DNA of 64,000 bases from an uncultured Elusimicrobiales bacterium (GTDB lineage: Bacteria > Elusimicrobiota > Elusimicrobia > Elusimicrobiales > Elusimicrobiaceae), in contig CALUXE010000007.1 of the NCBI GenBank assembly GCA_944324675.1, forward strand, positions 1-64,000, written 5' to 3'. The notes under the pieces are model-generated. The model saw only the letters and a list, made by a program, of their open reading frames with translations, was not told the DNA's origin and did no database searches. Numbering within the stretch: position 1 is the stretch's first letter; each line of letters starts with the position of its first letter. Below are positions 33,785 to 41,060 of the stretch, piece after piece. Position numbers and translations under genes: made by a program.

Positions 33785-35286
33785 GTAATTTAGGCAAAAT
33801 TATAAGGGAAAGCGTCCCCGACGGTTATTATGTCGGGGGCGTTCTTCGTGACGCTTTAATGCGCCGATATTCCGGGGACATAGATTTGGCTATGCCCAGG
33901 GAAGAAGTAAAATCCTGCGCTTTGAAACTGGCTTCCAAATTAAAAGCCGCCGCTTTTGAAATGGACAAGGAGTTTGGCGTTTGGCGCGTAAGCGGCAAAA
34001 GCGGCCTTCAGATAGATTTATGCGCGTTTGTCGGCAAAGACATTAAAACGGATTTAAAACGCCGCGATTTTACCGTAAACGCGCTGGCTTATCCGGTAAG
34101 CTCTCCGGTAAAGATAACCGAAAAGAAGGAAGGGAAAAAGATTTTCCTAAAACTTTGTTCCCTGAAGAAAGACGATATTATAGATTTAAACGGCGGCATT
34201 GCAGATATCAAGAATAAAATTATTCGGACCAACGGGCCGAAGATATTTCAAGAGGATCCTCTAAGATTATTAAGAGCTTTCAGAACGGCTTGCGAGTTAA
34301 ATTTTAAAATAGAAGACAAAACTTTTTCCCTGATAAAGAAAAATTGCTCTTTGGCGTTTAAACCCGCCGGCGAGCGGATACAGGAAGAACTGCGCCGCAT
34401 ATTTCTGGCCGCGAATACAGCATCGGTTCTACGCGAAATGGATAAAAGCGGAGTATTATGCTCTTTGATAGCCGAGCTTGCGAAGCAAAAGAATTGCGCT
34501 CTGTGCTATTACGGAGAGGGGGGAGTTTTTACCCATACGATGAAGGTGGTGGAGCGCATTGAGTTCCTGCTTAACAATTTAAAAAGGGCTTTCCCTAAAT
34601 ACCACGCTAAATTAAAGCCCTATACAGCGGATATTTCTATCTATAAAATGGCGGCTTTGCTTCACGATATAGCCAAGCCCGCGACCGCCAAGGAGATTAA
34701 CGGCAGGCTGAGATTTTTTCATCACGAAGAGCGGGGCAGCGAAATGGCGGGAAAATTTCTTAAGAAATTGAAGTTTTCTTCCGACTCCCAAAGGCTTATA
34801 TGCAAGATGATATATTATCATTTGCGGCCGAGCAATCTCGCCAGCAACGAAATAGTAACGGATAAAGGGATATATAAATTTTTTAAGGAATTGGGCCCCG
34901 CCGGCGTGCCGATGCTTTTATTATGCTGGGCGGATTATACAAGTTATGTAAAGCCGCGCCAGCTTTCTTCCTTAATGAGGAAATCCATTCTTCCCGTAAT
35001 GACTATGGAGGAAGCTAAGAAAACGGAAAATGTCGGCAAAACTTTGCGGCATATGCAGATGCTCAATTTCCTTTTCGGCAAATATTTTAACAAGGGGAAA
35101 CGCTACACCGCTCCTGCCAAAATCATAGACGGGCGTGATATCATGCGTGTATTAGGCATACCCCCCGGTCCGAAAGTCGGCGAGATTTTGGAACAGGTGA
35201 TATTGGAGCAGGTTGAAGGCAAAATAAAGACTAGGGAAGAGGCTCTGCGATTTATTCTTGAAAATAAGAGCAAGCTTCTCGGATAG
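33781..35286 (+). CDS. cca: tRNA nucleotidyltransferase / poly(A) polymerase family with HD domain
   Basis: Class II nucleotidyltransferase of 501 residues. The head domain has YVGGVLRDALM with the GG/RD motif at about 19-24 and the two metal aspartates at 33 and 35 (SGDIDLAM). RRDFTVNALAY and EDPLRLLRAFRTA (neck region) follow. An HD phosphohydrolase-type domain (FTHTMKVVERIEFL, LLHDIAKPATA) lies in the C-terminal half. It probably adds or repairs the 3' CCA of tRNAs. None of the three tRNA genes in this window encodes CCA, so such an enzyme is required. A poly(A) polymerase role cannot be excluded from sequence alone. Confidence 0.87.
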   Translation: MSNLGKIIRESVPDGYYVGGVLRDALMRRYSGDIDLAMPREEVKSCALKLASKLKAAAFEMDKEFGVWRVSGKSGLQIDLCAFVGKDIKTDLKRRDFTVNALAYPVSSPVKITEKKEGKKIFLKLCSLKKDDIIDLNGGIADIKNKIIRTNGPKIFQEDPLRLLRAFRTACELNFKIEDKTFSLIKKNCSLAFKPAGERIQEELRRIFLAANTASVLREMDKSGVLCSLIAELAKQKNCALCYYGEGGVFTHTMKVVERIEFLLNNLKRAFPKYHAKLKPYTADISIYKMAALLHDIAKPATAKEINGRLRFFHHEERGSEMAGKFLKKLKFSSDSQRLICKMIYYHLRPSNLASNEIVTDKGIYKFFKELGPAGVPMLLLCWADYTSYVKPRQLSSLMRKSILPVMTMEEAKKTENVGKTLRHMQMLNFLFGKYFNKGKRYTAPAKIIDGRDIMRVLGIPPGPKVGEILEQVILEQVEGKIKTREEALRFILENKSKLLG

Positions 35287-35299
35287 CGGTACAATAAAG

Positions 35300-35329
35300 T
35301 TGCCGAAAGGCATTTTATTTTAGTAAAAT
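35300..35329 (+). promoter_or_regulatory. Promoter of tRNA-Gly
   Basis: TTGCCG at 35300-35305, an 18-bp spacer and TAAAAT at 35324-35329, 17 bp before the mature tRNA. Confidence 0.55.
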
Positions 35330-35346
35330 AAAAGTGTTGAGTTTGT

Positions 35347-35417
35347 GCGGGCGTGGTTCAATGGTAGAACGGAAGCTTCCCAAGCTTTAGACGAGGGTTC
35401 GATTCCCTTCGCCCGCT
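35347..35417 (+). tRNA. tRNA-Gly (CCC)
   Basis: A 71-nt cloverleaf. The acceptor stem is GCGGGCG/CGCCCGC, the anticodon loop TTCCCAA gives anticodon CCC, and the T-arm is GAGGGTTCGATTCCCTTC. CCA is not encoded. The next gene starts 14 bp downstream, so the two may be co-transcribed. Confidence 0.95.
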
Positions 35418-35431
35418 TTTAAGAGGTCCAT

Positions 35432-36037
35432 ATGCCCGAAGAAATTCAAGAGAACAGCAAAAAAACTTCAAAAGAAATTTGGTTGTTTTTAATATTTGTA
35501 GATATAGTGGCTTTATGCGTTTTCGGCTTTTTCGTATACAGAGCTTTTTTTAACGGTTTTGACTTCGCTTCCTTAATGCCGCAAAGTTCCTCCCAGGAAG
35601 AGGAAATACTTTCAGAAGAAACTCTTGCGGAGGATATCTCCGTAGAAGATATAAATATCCCGGAAGAAGAACCCCTTCCCTCCGAAGCGGAACAAACCCC
35701 GAAAGAGGCGCCTAGCGTTAAGGAAGAAATATCTCCGGCGCAAGAGTCTTCTTCCGCTATTCAAGCCGAGCCTAAACGGCAAAGCGTATTTATATCCGGC
35801 AGCGGGAAAACAAGAAAAGTGACTTTTAAATATTACGGCGACGCCGATAAGGTTTCCATAGTATCCGGGTTCACTATGCGTAAACCTATAGCTCTTAAAA
35901 AGAGCGGCGGGATATGGTCGACGACATTGGTAATATACCCCGGCGAATACAGATATCTGTATATCGTTGACGGCAAAGAAATACCCGATCCTAACGCCGA
36001 ACAGGAAGACGGCCGTTCCATATTGGTAGTCAAGTAA
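35432..36037 (+). CDS. Membrane-anchored protein with a CBM48/AMPK-type glycogen-binding domain
   Basis: Protein of 201 residues. One membrane helix (about 16-36, IWLFLIFVDIVALCVFGFF) is followed by a long acidic, Pro-rich linker (about 45-112). The C-terminal E-set domain (about 117-201) has the pattern of AMPK beta/isoamylase-N glycogen-binding modules: VTFKYYGDADKVSIVSGF, GGIWSTTLVIYPGEYRYLYI and VDGKEIPDPNAEQED. The usual tryptophan after the G-F segment is absent, so carbohydrate binding is uncertain. The signal-anchor topology would place the domain outside the cytoplasm. The start follows AAGAGG. It probably shares transcription with tRNA-Gly. Confidence 0.7.
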   Translation: MPEEIQENSKKTSKEIWLFLIFVDIVALCVFGFFVYRAFFNGFDFASLMPQSSSQEEEILSEETLAEDISVEDINIPEEEPLPSEAEQTPKEAPSVKEEISPAQESSSAIQAEPKRQSVFISGSGKTRKVTFKYYGDADKVSIVSGFTMRKPIALKKSGGIWSTTLVIYPGEYRYLYIVDGKEIPDPNAEQEDGRSILVVK

Positions 36038-36057
36038 AAGCCGTATAATAATATTTC

Positions 36058-36091
36058 AAATCCGCGTATATTTTTTATACGCGGATTTTTC
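36058..36091 (+). terminator. Terminator of the CBM48-like gene
   Basis: AAATCCGCGTATA/TATACGCGGATTT stem with a T5 loop and T-tract. The next 215 bp to 36307 hold no feature I can support. Confidence 0.88.
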
Positions 36092-36307
36092 TGTCTTTAG
36101 AAAAGGGCGGCTAGGCCGGGGGATTTTCATTTTTATTCTTCCCTCAGAGGAAAGCAGCCCTGGAAAATATTCATTATTTTTTGTTTTTTCTTTGCTGTTG
36201 GGCAAGCGCGCGGGGATTATATTCTGCGGCGCGGTTAAAAACAATAAGCGCTTGCCTGTTTTTTTGATAAAATTCTTTTGCGTTCAAGATCTCGCAGAGG
36301 GGATAAT

Positions 36308-36789
36308 ATGCTAAAAAACAAAGGTTTTACTCTTATAGAATTGCTGGTAGCGGTCTAATTATAGTAATACTGGCGGCCATAGCTTTTCCTAGATATAATT
36401 TAGCGGCGGAAAAAGCCCGTTTTGTGCAGGCCATAACTATCGTTAAAGCCATAGTTGAAGCGGAAAAGGTGTATTATTTGGCTACCGGTTCTTATACGAC
36501 GACTTTGGACGATTTGGATGTAACTTTTCCTCAAGAAAGTTTTAACGGGTTTGGGGAGTTGATCATTCATACCAGCCCAATATTACATGTCCAAATAGGG
36601 AGAAAAATAGAAAATAAATGGGTTTGGGTAGCCTCTTATTTAAGAGAAAACAAAACTATAGAAGTAGGCTGCACGACTTATATCTCATATCCATCTTTCT
36701 CTATGCCGGTTAAGCTTTGCGAGTCGCTTTCAAACAACGCTACTCCGCAGATTATTGAAAGCGGGTATTATTTTTGCCCTATAAGATAA
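36308..36789 (+). pseudogene. Type IV pilin-like prepilin with a frameshift
   Basis: The ATG at 36308 opens MLKNKGFTLIELLVAV, a class III prepilin signal with the cleavage site after Gly6 and the conserved Phe and Glu. The frame then hits TAA at about 36356. Shifting by one base restores LIIVILAAIAFPRYNLAAE and continues open to 36789. One lost base, for example a C in GTCCTA, explains the break. Restored length would be 160 residues, normal for a pilin or pseudopilin. Downstream it has paired cysteines typical of the D-region. It may be a true pseudogene, a phase-variable site or an assembly error. An AGAGGGG site precedes the ATG. Confidence 0.8.
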
Positions 36790-37010
36790 GGCTGATACTA
36801 TTTTGTTTTATATCTTTAAGCGAAAAAAACAATTTATAAATATCAAAAAACGAAAGCGGAAAATTAAATTTTTAAAATTAATTTAAATTCTTTGGGAATA
36901 TGGAAAATATTCTTTAAAAAGCTGCTTTTTCAGACGGAGAACAACAGATTTGTATAGGCAAAAAGCCACTTGATTTTTTTAAAAATTTTTATCTAATTTT
37001 TATAAAAAAG
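36790..37010. other. AT-rich intergenic region
   Basis: Strongly AT-rich spacer with many A and T runs between the broken pilin gene and the histone-like gene. No gene, terminator or operator is recognisable. It could act as an UP-type or curved DNA region for the strong promoter at 37011. Confidence 0.4.
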
Positions 37011-37039
37011 TTGAAAAAGTTTTTCTTTTGTAGTATTAT
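37011..37039 (+). promoter_or_regulatory. Promoter of the histone-like gene
   Basis: TTGAAA at 37011-37016, a 17-bp spacer and TATTAT at 37034-37039, preceded by A/T tracts. CAGGAG precedes the ATG at 37079. Confidence 0.65.
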
Positions 37040-37078
37040 TTCATTGAAGTTATATCCTTATATTCAGGAGAAATAAAA

Positions 37079-37312
37079 ATGCCTGTAAAGAAAAAAGTAG
37101 CAGCCAAAAAACCGGCTAAGAAAGTAGCCGTAAAGAAAGCCGCTGTAAAGAAACCGGCTAAGAAAGCTTGCGCCAAGAAAGCTTGCTGCGGCAAGAAAGC
37201 TTGCGCCAAGAAGCCGGCAGCCAAAAAAGTTGCCGTAAAGAAAGCGGCGGCGAAAAAAACCGCCGTTAAGAAATGCGCAAAAAAGACGGTTAAAAAGGCT
37301 TCCAAGAAATAA
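37079..37312 (+). CDS. Lysine-rich histone H1-like DNA-binding protein with central cysteines
   Basis: Protein of 77 residues made almost entirely of Lys, Ala, Val and Pro in KKPAKKVAVKKAA-type repeats, like the C-terminal tails of histone H1, chlamydial Hc1/Hc2 and AlgP. Such proteins bind DNA by charge and compact chromosomes. The centre (about 46-63) is unusual because it contains five of the six cysteines (AKKACAKKACCGKKACAKK), and a sixth is at about residue 65-70. They could form disulphides or bind metal and make condensation redox-sensitive; this is inference. It has its own strong promoter and terminator, implying high and independent expression. Confidence 0.8.
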   Translation: MPVKKKVAAKKPAKKVAVKKAAVKKPAKKACAKKACCGKKACAKKPAAKKVAVKKAAAKKTAVKKCAKKTVKKASKK

Positions 37313-37328
37313 CTTTTTAACGGTTTTG

Positions 37329-37361
37329 AAAGGCGCGCTCTAAAAGGGCGCGCCTTTTTTT
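37329..37361 (+). terminator. Terminator of the histone-like gene
   Basis: AAAGGCGCGC/GCGCGCCTTT-type stem followed by T7. The next 195 bp to the rplS terminator show no supported feature. Confidence 0.9.
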
Positions 37362-37558
37362 GTTGAAGGATTTTTAGAATAAACTTTAGGCGTAAAGCTG
37401 AGGGGCTTTTTTTATTTTTCTTGTTTTACAATTATCTTTGCCGAAAGCTCGTAATGATAAGTTCTTCGCTATAAGCCCGCCGCCCGTGGATAGGAGTTCT
37501 TCCTTTAGCTCCGCTTTTGGCGGTGAGAAAGCCGTCGCAAAGCGTTGGGGCGCAAATA

Positions 37559-37594
37559 AAAATCCCCCGCTCTTTAAAAGGAGCGGGGGATTTT
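37559..37594 (-). terminator. Terminator of the rplS operon
   Basis: AAAATCCCCCGCTC and GAGCGGGGGATTTT form a strong stem. On the minus strand it is followed by TTTTTATTTG, 15 bp after the rplS stop. Confidence 0.9.
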
Positions 37595-37608
37595 GTTTTT
37601 TAAATATT

Positions 37609-38040
37609 TTACTTCGTTTCGGGGGCCGTTTCTTCGGTCTGAGCCGGGGCCACATTTTCTTCCGTTACGGTTTCTTGCACCGTTTGGGAGCCGGGCACCG
37701 CTTTGGCTTTTTCCTGCAGTCTGGCCGCTTTGCCGGAAAGTTTCTTTAAGTAATTGAGTTTCGCTCTTCTTACTTTGCCGACTTTCAATACTTCTATCTT
37801 TTCAATTCTCGGGGAATGCAAGGGGAAAATGCGCTCCACCCCTACGCCGAAGGATACTTTCCTTACCGTGAAGCTTTCGCTTATCCCTTTGCCTCTTCTG
37901 GCTATTACTACGCCGTCAAAAAGCTGAATTCTTTCGTTATCGCCTTCTACTACTTTTACCGATACTCTTACCGTATCGCCCGCTTTGAAGGAAGGCAGGT
38001 CTTTTTTTAATTGCGCTGCAGCAATTTCATTCATGTTCAT
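37609..38040 (-). CDS. rplS: 50S ribosomal protein L19 with an acidic C-terminal tail
   Basis: L19 of 143 residues from the ATG at 38040, preceded by AGAGGAG on the minus strand. The core matches L19: [53 protein letters not shown] and [20 protein letters not shown]. Typical L19 is about 115 residues, and here some 28 extra residues rich in Thr, Glu and Pro form a disordered tail. L19 sits at the interface of the ribosomal subunits. It is the last gene of rpsP-khpA-trmD-rplS. An in-frame upstream extension to 38106 overlaps trmD and lacks L19 similarity, so I excluded it. Confidence 0.95.
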   Translation of the reverse strand: MNMNEIAAAQLKKDLPSFKAGDTVRVSVKVVEGDNERIQLFDGVVIARRGKGISESFTVRKVSFGVGVERIFPLHSPRIEKIEVLKVGKVRRAKLNYLKKLSGKAARLQEKAKAVPGSQTVQETVTEENVAPAQTEETAPETK

Positions 38041-38044
38041 ACTT

Positions 38045-38782
38045 CTATTTTCTCCTCTTGAGTCTTTTTTTCTTTTCTTCGCTTGTTTTGAGAGGTCTAT
38101 TATCAAGCAAGTCGGGCCTTAATTTCTTCGTGATTTTTAAAGCCTCGTTTAACTTCCATTCTTCAATCTCTTTATGGTTCCCGCTTAACAATACGGCGGG
38201 CACCTTTCTTCTTCGCCATACTTCCGGCCTGGTGTACTGCGGCGCTTCAAGGAGGTTATCCTCAAAACTTTCCTTCGCGGTTACATCTTTTTTAGCGAAG
38301 GTGCCCGGCTGAAGCCTGGCTATGGCGTCTATCATCGCGCAAGCGGCCAATTCGCCGCCGGTAAGGATAAAATCGCCCAAAGAGATTTCCAAGTCTATCT
38401 CGGGGTAGATCCTCGCGTCTACGCCTTCGTAATGCCCGCATAAGAATATCAGGTGCTTCTCTTTCGCCAGTTTTTTGGCCAGCTTCTGATTAAACACTTT
38501 ACCGCGCGGGCTTGTCATAACAACTAAAGGCTTTTTCCCTTTCAAAGGGGATTGCTTCTTTAATTGTTTTACGGCCTGATAGAGCGGTTCGGCTTTCATT
38601 AACATTCCGGCCCCGCCGCCGTACGGCCTGTCATCAACAGTTTTATGTTTATCTTTTGTGAAGACTCTCGGGTTTAAATACCCTATTTCAATTATGCCCT
38701 TGCCCCTTGTTCTGCCCATTATACTGCTTGTCAGATACGGTTCCATAACTTCGGGGAACAAGGTTATAATATCAATCTTCAT
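38045..38782 (-). CDS. trmD: tRNA (guanine-N1)-methyltransferase
   Basis: SPOUT-class enzyme of 245 residues that makes m1G37 in tRNAs and prevents frameshifting. The opening [17 protein letters not shown] and [18 protein letters not shown] are diagnostic. The trefoil-knot SAM site [12 protein letters not shown], then [16 protein letters not shown], follows. A basic C-terminal tail (KKKRLKRRK) extends past the normal end. The gene overlaps the khpA stop by one base (TGATG), so translation is coupled. In many bacteria rimM lies directly before trmD, but here it is absent. Confidence 0.96.
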   Translation of the reverse strand: MKIDIITLFPEVMEPYLTSSIMGRTRGKGIIEIGYLNPRVFTKDKHKTVDDRPYGGGAGMLMKAEPLYQAVKQLKKQSPLKGKKPLVVMTSPRGKVFNQKLAKKLAKEKHLIFLCGHYEGVDARIYPEIDLEISLGDFILTGGELAACAMIDAIARLQPGTFAKKDVTAKESFEDNLLEAPQYTRPEVWRRRKVPAVLLSGNHKEIEEWKLNEALKITKKLRPDLLDNRPLKTSEEKKKRLKRRK

Positions 38783-39012
38783 CAGTCTTCCAGTTTTAGG
38801 GATACTTTCTTATTGGCTTTGGCCGCCGCGGCGCTGAGCACCGTCCTCACCGCTTTGATTATACAGCCGTCTTTCCCTATCACTTTGCCCTTGTCGCAAG
38901 GGTCAACTTTCGCCGTAAGATAAACACTATTTTGTTCTTCTTTGGCTTCCACTACGACGCTGTCTTTCTTCGTCGCCAGTGAAGTCAGCAGGAATATTGC
39001 CATTTCTTTCAT
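38782..39012 (-). CDS. khpA: KH-domain RNA-binding protein (KhpA/YlqC family)
   Basis: Small protein of 76 residues, nearly all a single KH domain. The GxxG loop appears as GKVIGKDGCIIKAVR (about 42-56). KhpA-type proteins bind RNA, often with KhpB, and influence cell division and envelope synthesis in other bacteria. The position between rpsP and trmD is the conserved place for this family. It is 26 bp from rpsP and overlaps trmD by one base. Confidence 0.9.
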   Translation of the reverse strand: MKEMAIFLLTSLATKKDSVVVEAKEEQNSVYLTAKVDPCDKGKVIGKDGCIIKAVRTVLSAAAAKANKKVSLKLED

Positions 39013-39038
39013 AAGAACACCTTTTTAAAGGCAGGCAA

Positions 39039-39281
39039 TTATTTGCTTGCTTTTTTGATTAAAGAGGCCACAGTCTTAGACGGTATCGCTCCGACTTTTA
39101 CCCAATGGTTTACTCTTTCAAGGTCAAGCTTAATCTGCTCTGTTTCTTTTACGCAGGGATTATAAGTCCCGAGTACTTCTTTAGCCTGAGAACCCACCGC
39201 GCTTCTTTTTTCCGCGGCTACAATTCTGTATTGCGGCTGAGTGCGTTTGCCGGTTCTCTGGAGTCTGATTACTACTGCCAT
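39039..39281 (-). CDS. rpsP: 30S ribosomal protein S16
   Basis: S16 of 80 residues, normal length. The opening VVIRLQRTGKRTQPQYRIVA is characteristic, followed by LGTYNPCVKE and VNHWVKVGAIPSKTVASLIKK. It is needed for 30S assembly. It heads the rpsP-khpA-trmD-rplS operon on the minus strand, with an AGGAGAA site before the ATG. Confidence 0.96.
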   Translation of the reverse strand: MAVVIRLQRTGKRTQPQYRIVAAEKRSAVGSQAKEVLGTYNPCVKETEQIKLDLERVNHWVKVGAIPSKTVASLIKKASK

Positions 39282-39296
39282 TTTCTTCTCCTTTTA

Positions 39297-39325
39297 TTTG
39301 CCTTTGCCGTTATGGGCAAGGCAAA
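39297..39325 (-). other. Hairpin between rpe and rpsP
   Basis: TTTGCCTTTGCC and GGGCAAGGCAAA form a 12-bp stem with a five-base loop, just upstream of the rpsP ribosome-binding site on the minus strand. It has no good T-tract, so it may be a weak terminator, an attenuator or an autoregulatory leader for the ribosomal operon. Confidence 0.45.
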
Positions 39326-39345
39326 TGTGGTTTTGTTTAAAATCT

Positions 39346-40044
39346 TTATTTAATTTCCGCCGCTTGGCGTATTTGCGCGATGGCCTCTTTTATATCGCTT
39401 TGCCCGAATACCGCGTTGCCCGCCACCAAGGCGTCCGCGCCCGCTTCTACCGCTTTAGCGGCGGTATCTTTGTTTATTCCGCCGTCAACTTCCAGCCAAA
39501 TGGCGCGCCCGCCGGCTTTTATCATATCCCGTATATCGGATATTTGTTTCAGGCTTGAGGGCAAAAAAGCCTGCCCGCCAAAGCCGGGATATACGCTCAT
39601 TACCAGTATCAAATCTATCAGATCGATATAAGGTGCTATATCGCAAGGCTTGGTATCGGGTTTTATTGAAATGCCGCAGGATAATCCTTGGGCTTTTATC
39701 CCTTTAAGCAATTGCTTTATGTCGCCTTTGCTTTCTATATGCAAAGTCAAAGAACTCGCGCCCGCTTTTATGAACGGGGCTATAAAATCCGCCGGCTTTT
39801 CTACCATTAGGTGGACATCCTGCGCCAGAGCCGTAAAACCGTCTATAGCTTTCACCGTAGCGGGGCCGAAACTCAAATTCGGCACGAAATGCCCGTCCAT
39901 TATGTCTATGTGGAGCCAATCGGCTCCGCCCTGCTGCGCCTGCTTTATTTGTTCGCCCAAAACAAGCTGATCGGCCGACAATATTGAAGGCGCGATAACG
40001 GTTTTATCTTTAGGCCAAGCGGCGCATGCGGGCAGATTTATCAT
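39346..40044 (-). CDS. rpe: Ribulose-phosphate 3-epimerase
   Basis: TIM-barrel enzyme of 232 residues that interconverts ribulose 5-phosphate and xylulose 5-phosphate. Family motifs are IAPSILSADQL, WLHIDIMDGHFVPNLSFGP, DVHLMVEKP, LVMSVYPGFGGQAF and EVDGGINKDT, with the metal-binding His and Asp residues kept. A short N-terminal extension (MINLPACAAWPKDK) precedes the normal start. It overlaps the PASTA gene by ATGA and closes a fmt-PASTA-rpe operon. Confidence 0.96.
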   Translation of the reverse strand: MINLPACAAWPKDKTVIAPSILSADQLVLGEQIKQAQQGGADWLHIDIMDGHFVPNLSFGPATVKAIDGFTALAQDVHLMVEKPADFIAPFIKAGASSLTLHIESKGDIKQLLKGIKAQGLSCGISIKPDTKPCDIAPYIDLIDLILVMSVYPGFGGQAFLPSSLKQISDIRDMIKAGGRAIWLEVDGGINKDTAAKAVEAGADALVAGNAVFGQSDIKEAIAQIRQAAEIK

Positions 40045-41060
40045 TTCATTTCCTTTTCTCTTACGAGAACCCCGTCAACATAAATTCTAAATTTCGCGTC
40101 GCCGCCGTAAGGCACCGTCAAGTCTATCTTGGAGCCGGGCTGTTTATATTCGTTTAATACTTCCCGCTCGCCGATGGAGTCTATCAAAACTATCTTTACC
40201 CTGTTCTGATTTTTGCCCTGCGGCAATTCATAATAGATGCGGTGCGTCTTTTCGTCGTCGGATACGGGGCGCGTGCTTACCGTTATTTCTATTGACGATT
40301 TGGGCGCTATTTCCGTATCGGGGGCGGGGGTCTGCTTGATTATCGTGCTGTTGGGGAACATGGAGTTCTTGTCCTCGGTAAGTATAATCTCTATATTGTT
40401 TTCCGAGGCCCAGCGATTGGCTTCCTGCAGTTTCTTCTGTCTGAAATCGGGCATTAAAATCTGTGAGGACAGCGGCTTTCCGCTTGATATTACCAAGTCT
40501 ATCGGCTGGCCCTTGCTTACCAATTCGCCCGCTAAAGGCGTTTGGCTTACCACATAGCCTTTCTCTACCGTCAAGGAAGATGCCGTCTGTTTAAGCCCTA
40601 CGGCAAGATGGCTTTGCCTTAACATAAGTTCGGCGTTTCTCTGTAAGACGCCCGCGACATCCGGCACTTCTATATTTTCGCTGCCTTGGCTGAGCCATAC
40701 TCTTACCACTTTGCCTTCCCGCACTATCGTTCCGGCGGGGGGGAGCTGCCTTATTACGGAGCCTGAGGGTATTTCAGGCTGGAATTCTTCCCCGGCTTTA
40801 AATATCGCCAAATTCGCGTTGGCTAAAATGTCTATGGCCGTATCTACTGGTTTTTTTGATAAATCGGGAACGGTGGTTTCTTCCCTGCTGTGCACTATCG
40901 CTGAAAAAGCCCAGTCAAACGAGAAAAACCCCACCACCGCCAAAAATACGCCTATTATGCACAGCACCGCCAAAGCCTTGAAAACGGAAGCGAACACTAT
41001 AGGTTTATCGTCTAAAAAATCATCTCTTAATTCATTGTCTTTTTTCATAAGTTTACTCAA
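40041..41060 (-). CDS. Stand-alone PASTA-domain membrane protein
   Basis: Protein of 339 residues with a cytoplasmic N-terminus, one membrane helix (about 29-51, ALAVLCIIGVFLAVVGFF) and at least three PASTA domains outside. Repeats include TTVPDLSKKPVDTAIDIL, IEVPDVAGVLQRNAELML and a third around LMPDFRQKKLQEANRWA. A C-terminal beta-rich segment follows. PASTA domains bind peptidoglycan fragments in kinases such as PrkC and in penicillin-binding proteins, but no kinase or transpeptidase domain is present. In other bacteria the PASTA kinase gene lies between fmt/rsmB and rpe, and this gene occupies the same place. It may be a kinase remnant or a wall-sensing adaptor. Confidence 0.88.
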   Translation of the reverse strand: MSKLMKKDNELRDDFLDDKPIVFASVFKALAVLCIIGVFLAVVGFFSFDWAFSAIVHSREETTVPDLSKKPVDTAIDILANANLAIFKAGEEFQPEIPSGSVIRQLPPAGTIVREGKVVRVWLSQGSENIEVPDVAGVLQRNAELMLRQSHLAVGLKQTASSLTVEKGYVVSQTPLAGELVSKGQPIDLVISSGKPLSSQILMPDFRQKKLQEANRWASENNIEIILTEDKNSMFPNSTIIKQTPAPDTEIAPKSSIEITVSTRPVSDDEKTHRIYYELPQGKNQNRVKIVLIDSIGEREVLNEYKQPGSKIDLTVPYGGDAKFRIYVDGVLVREKEMK

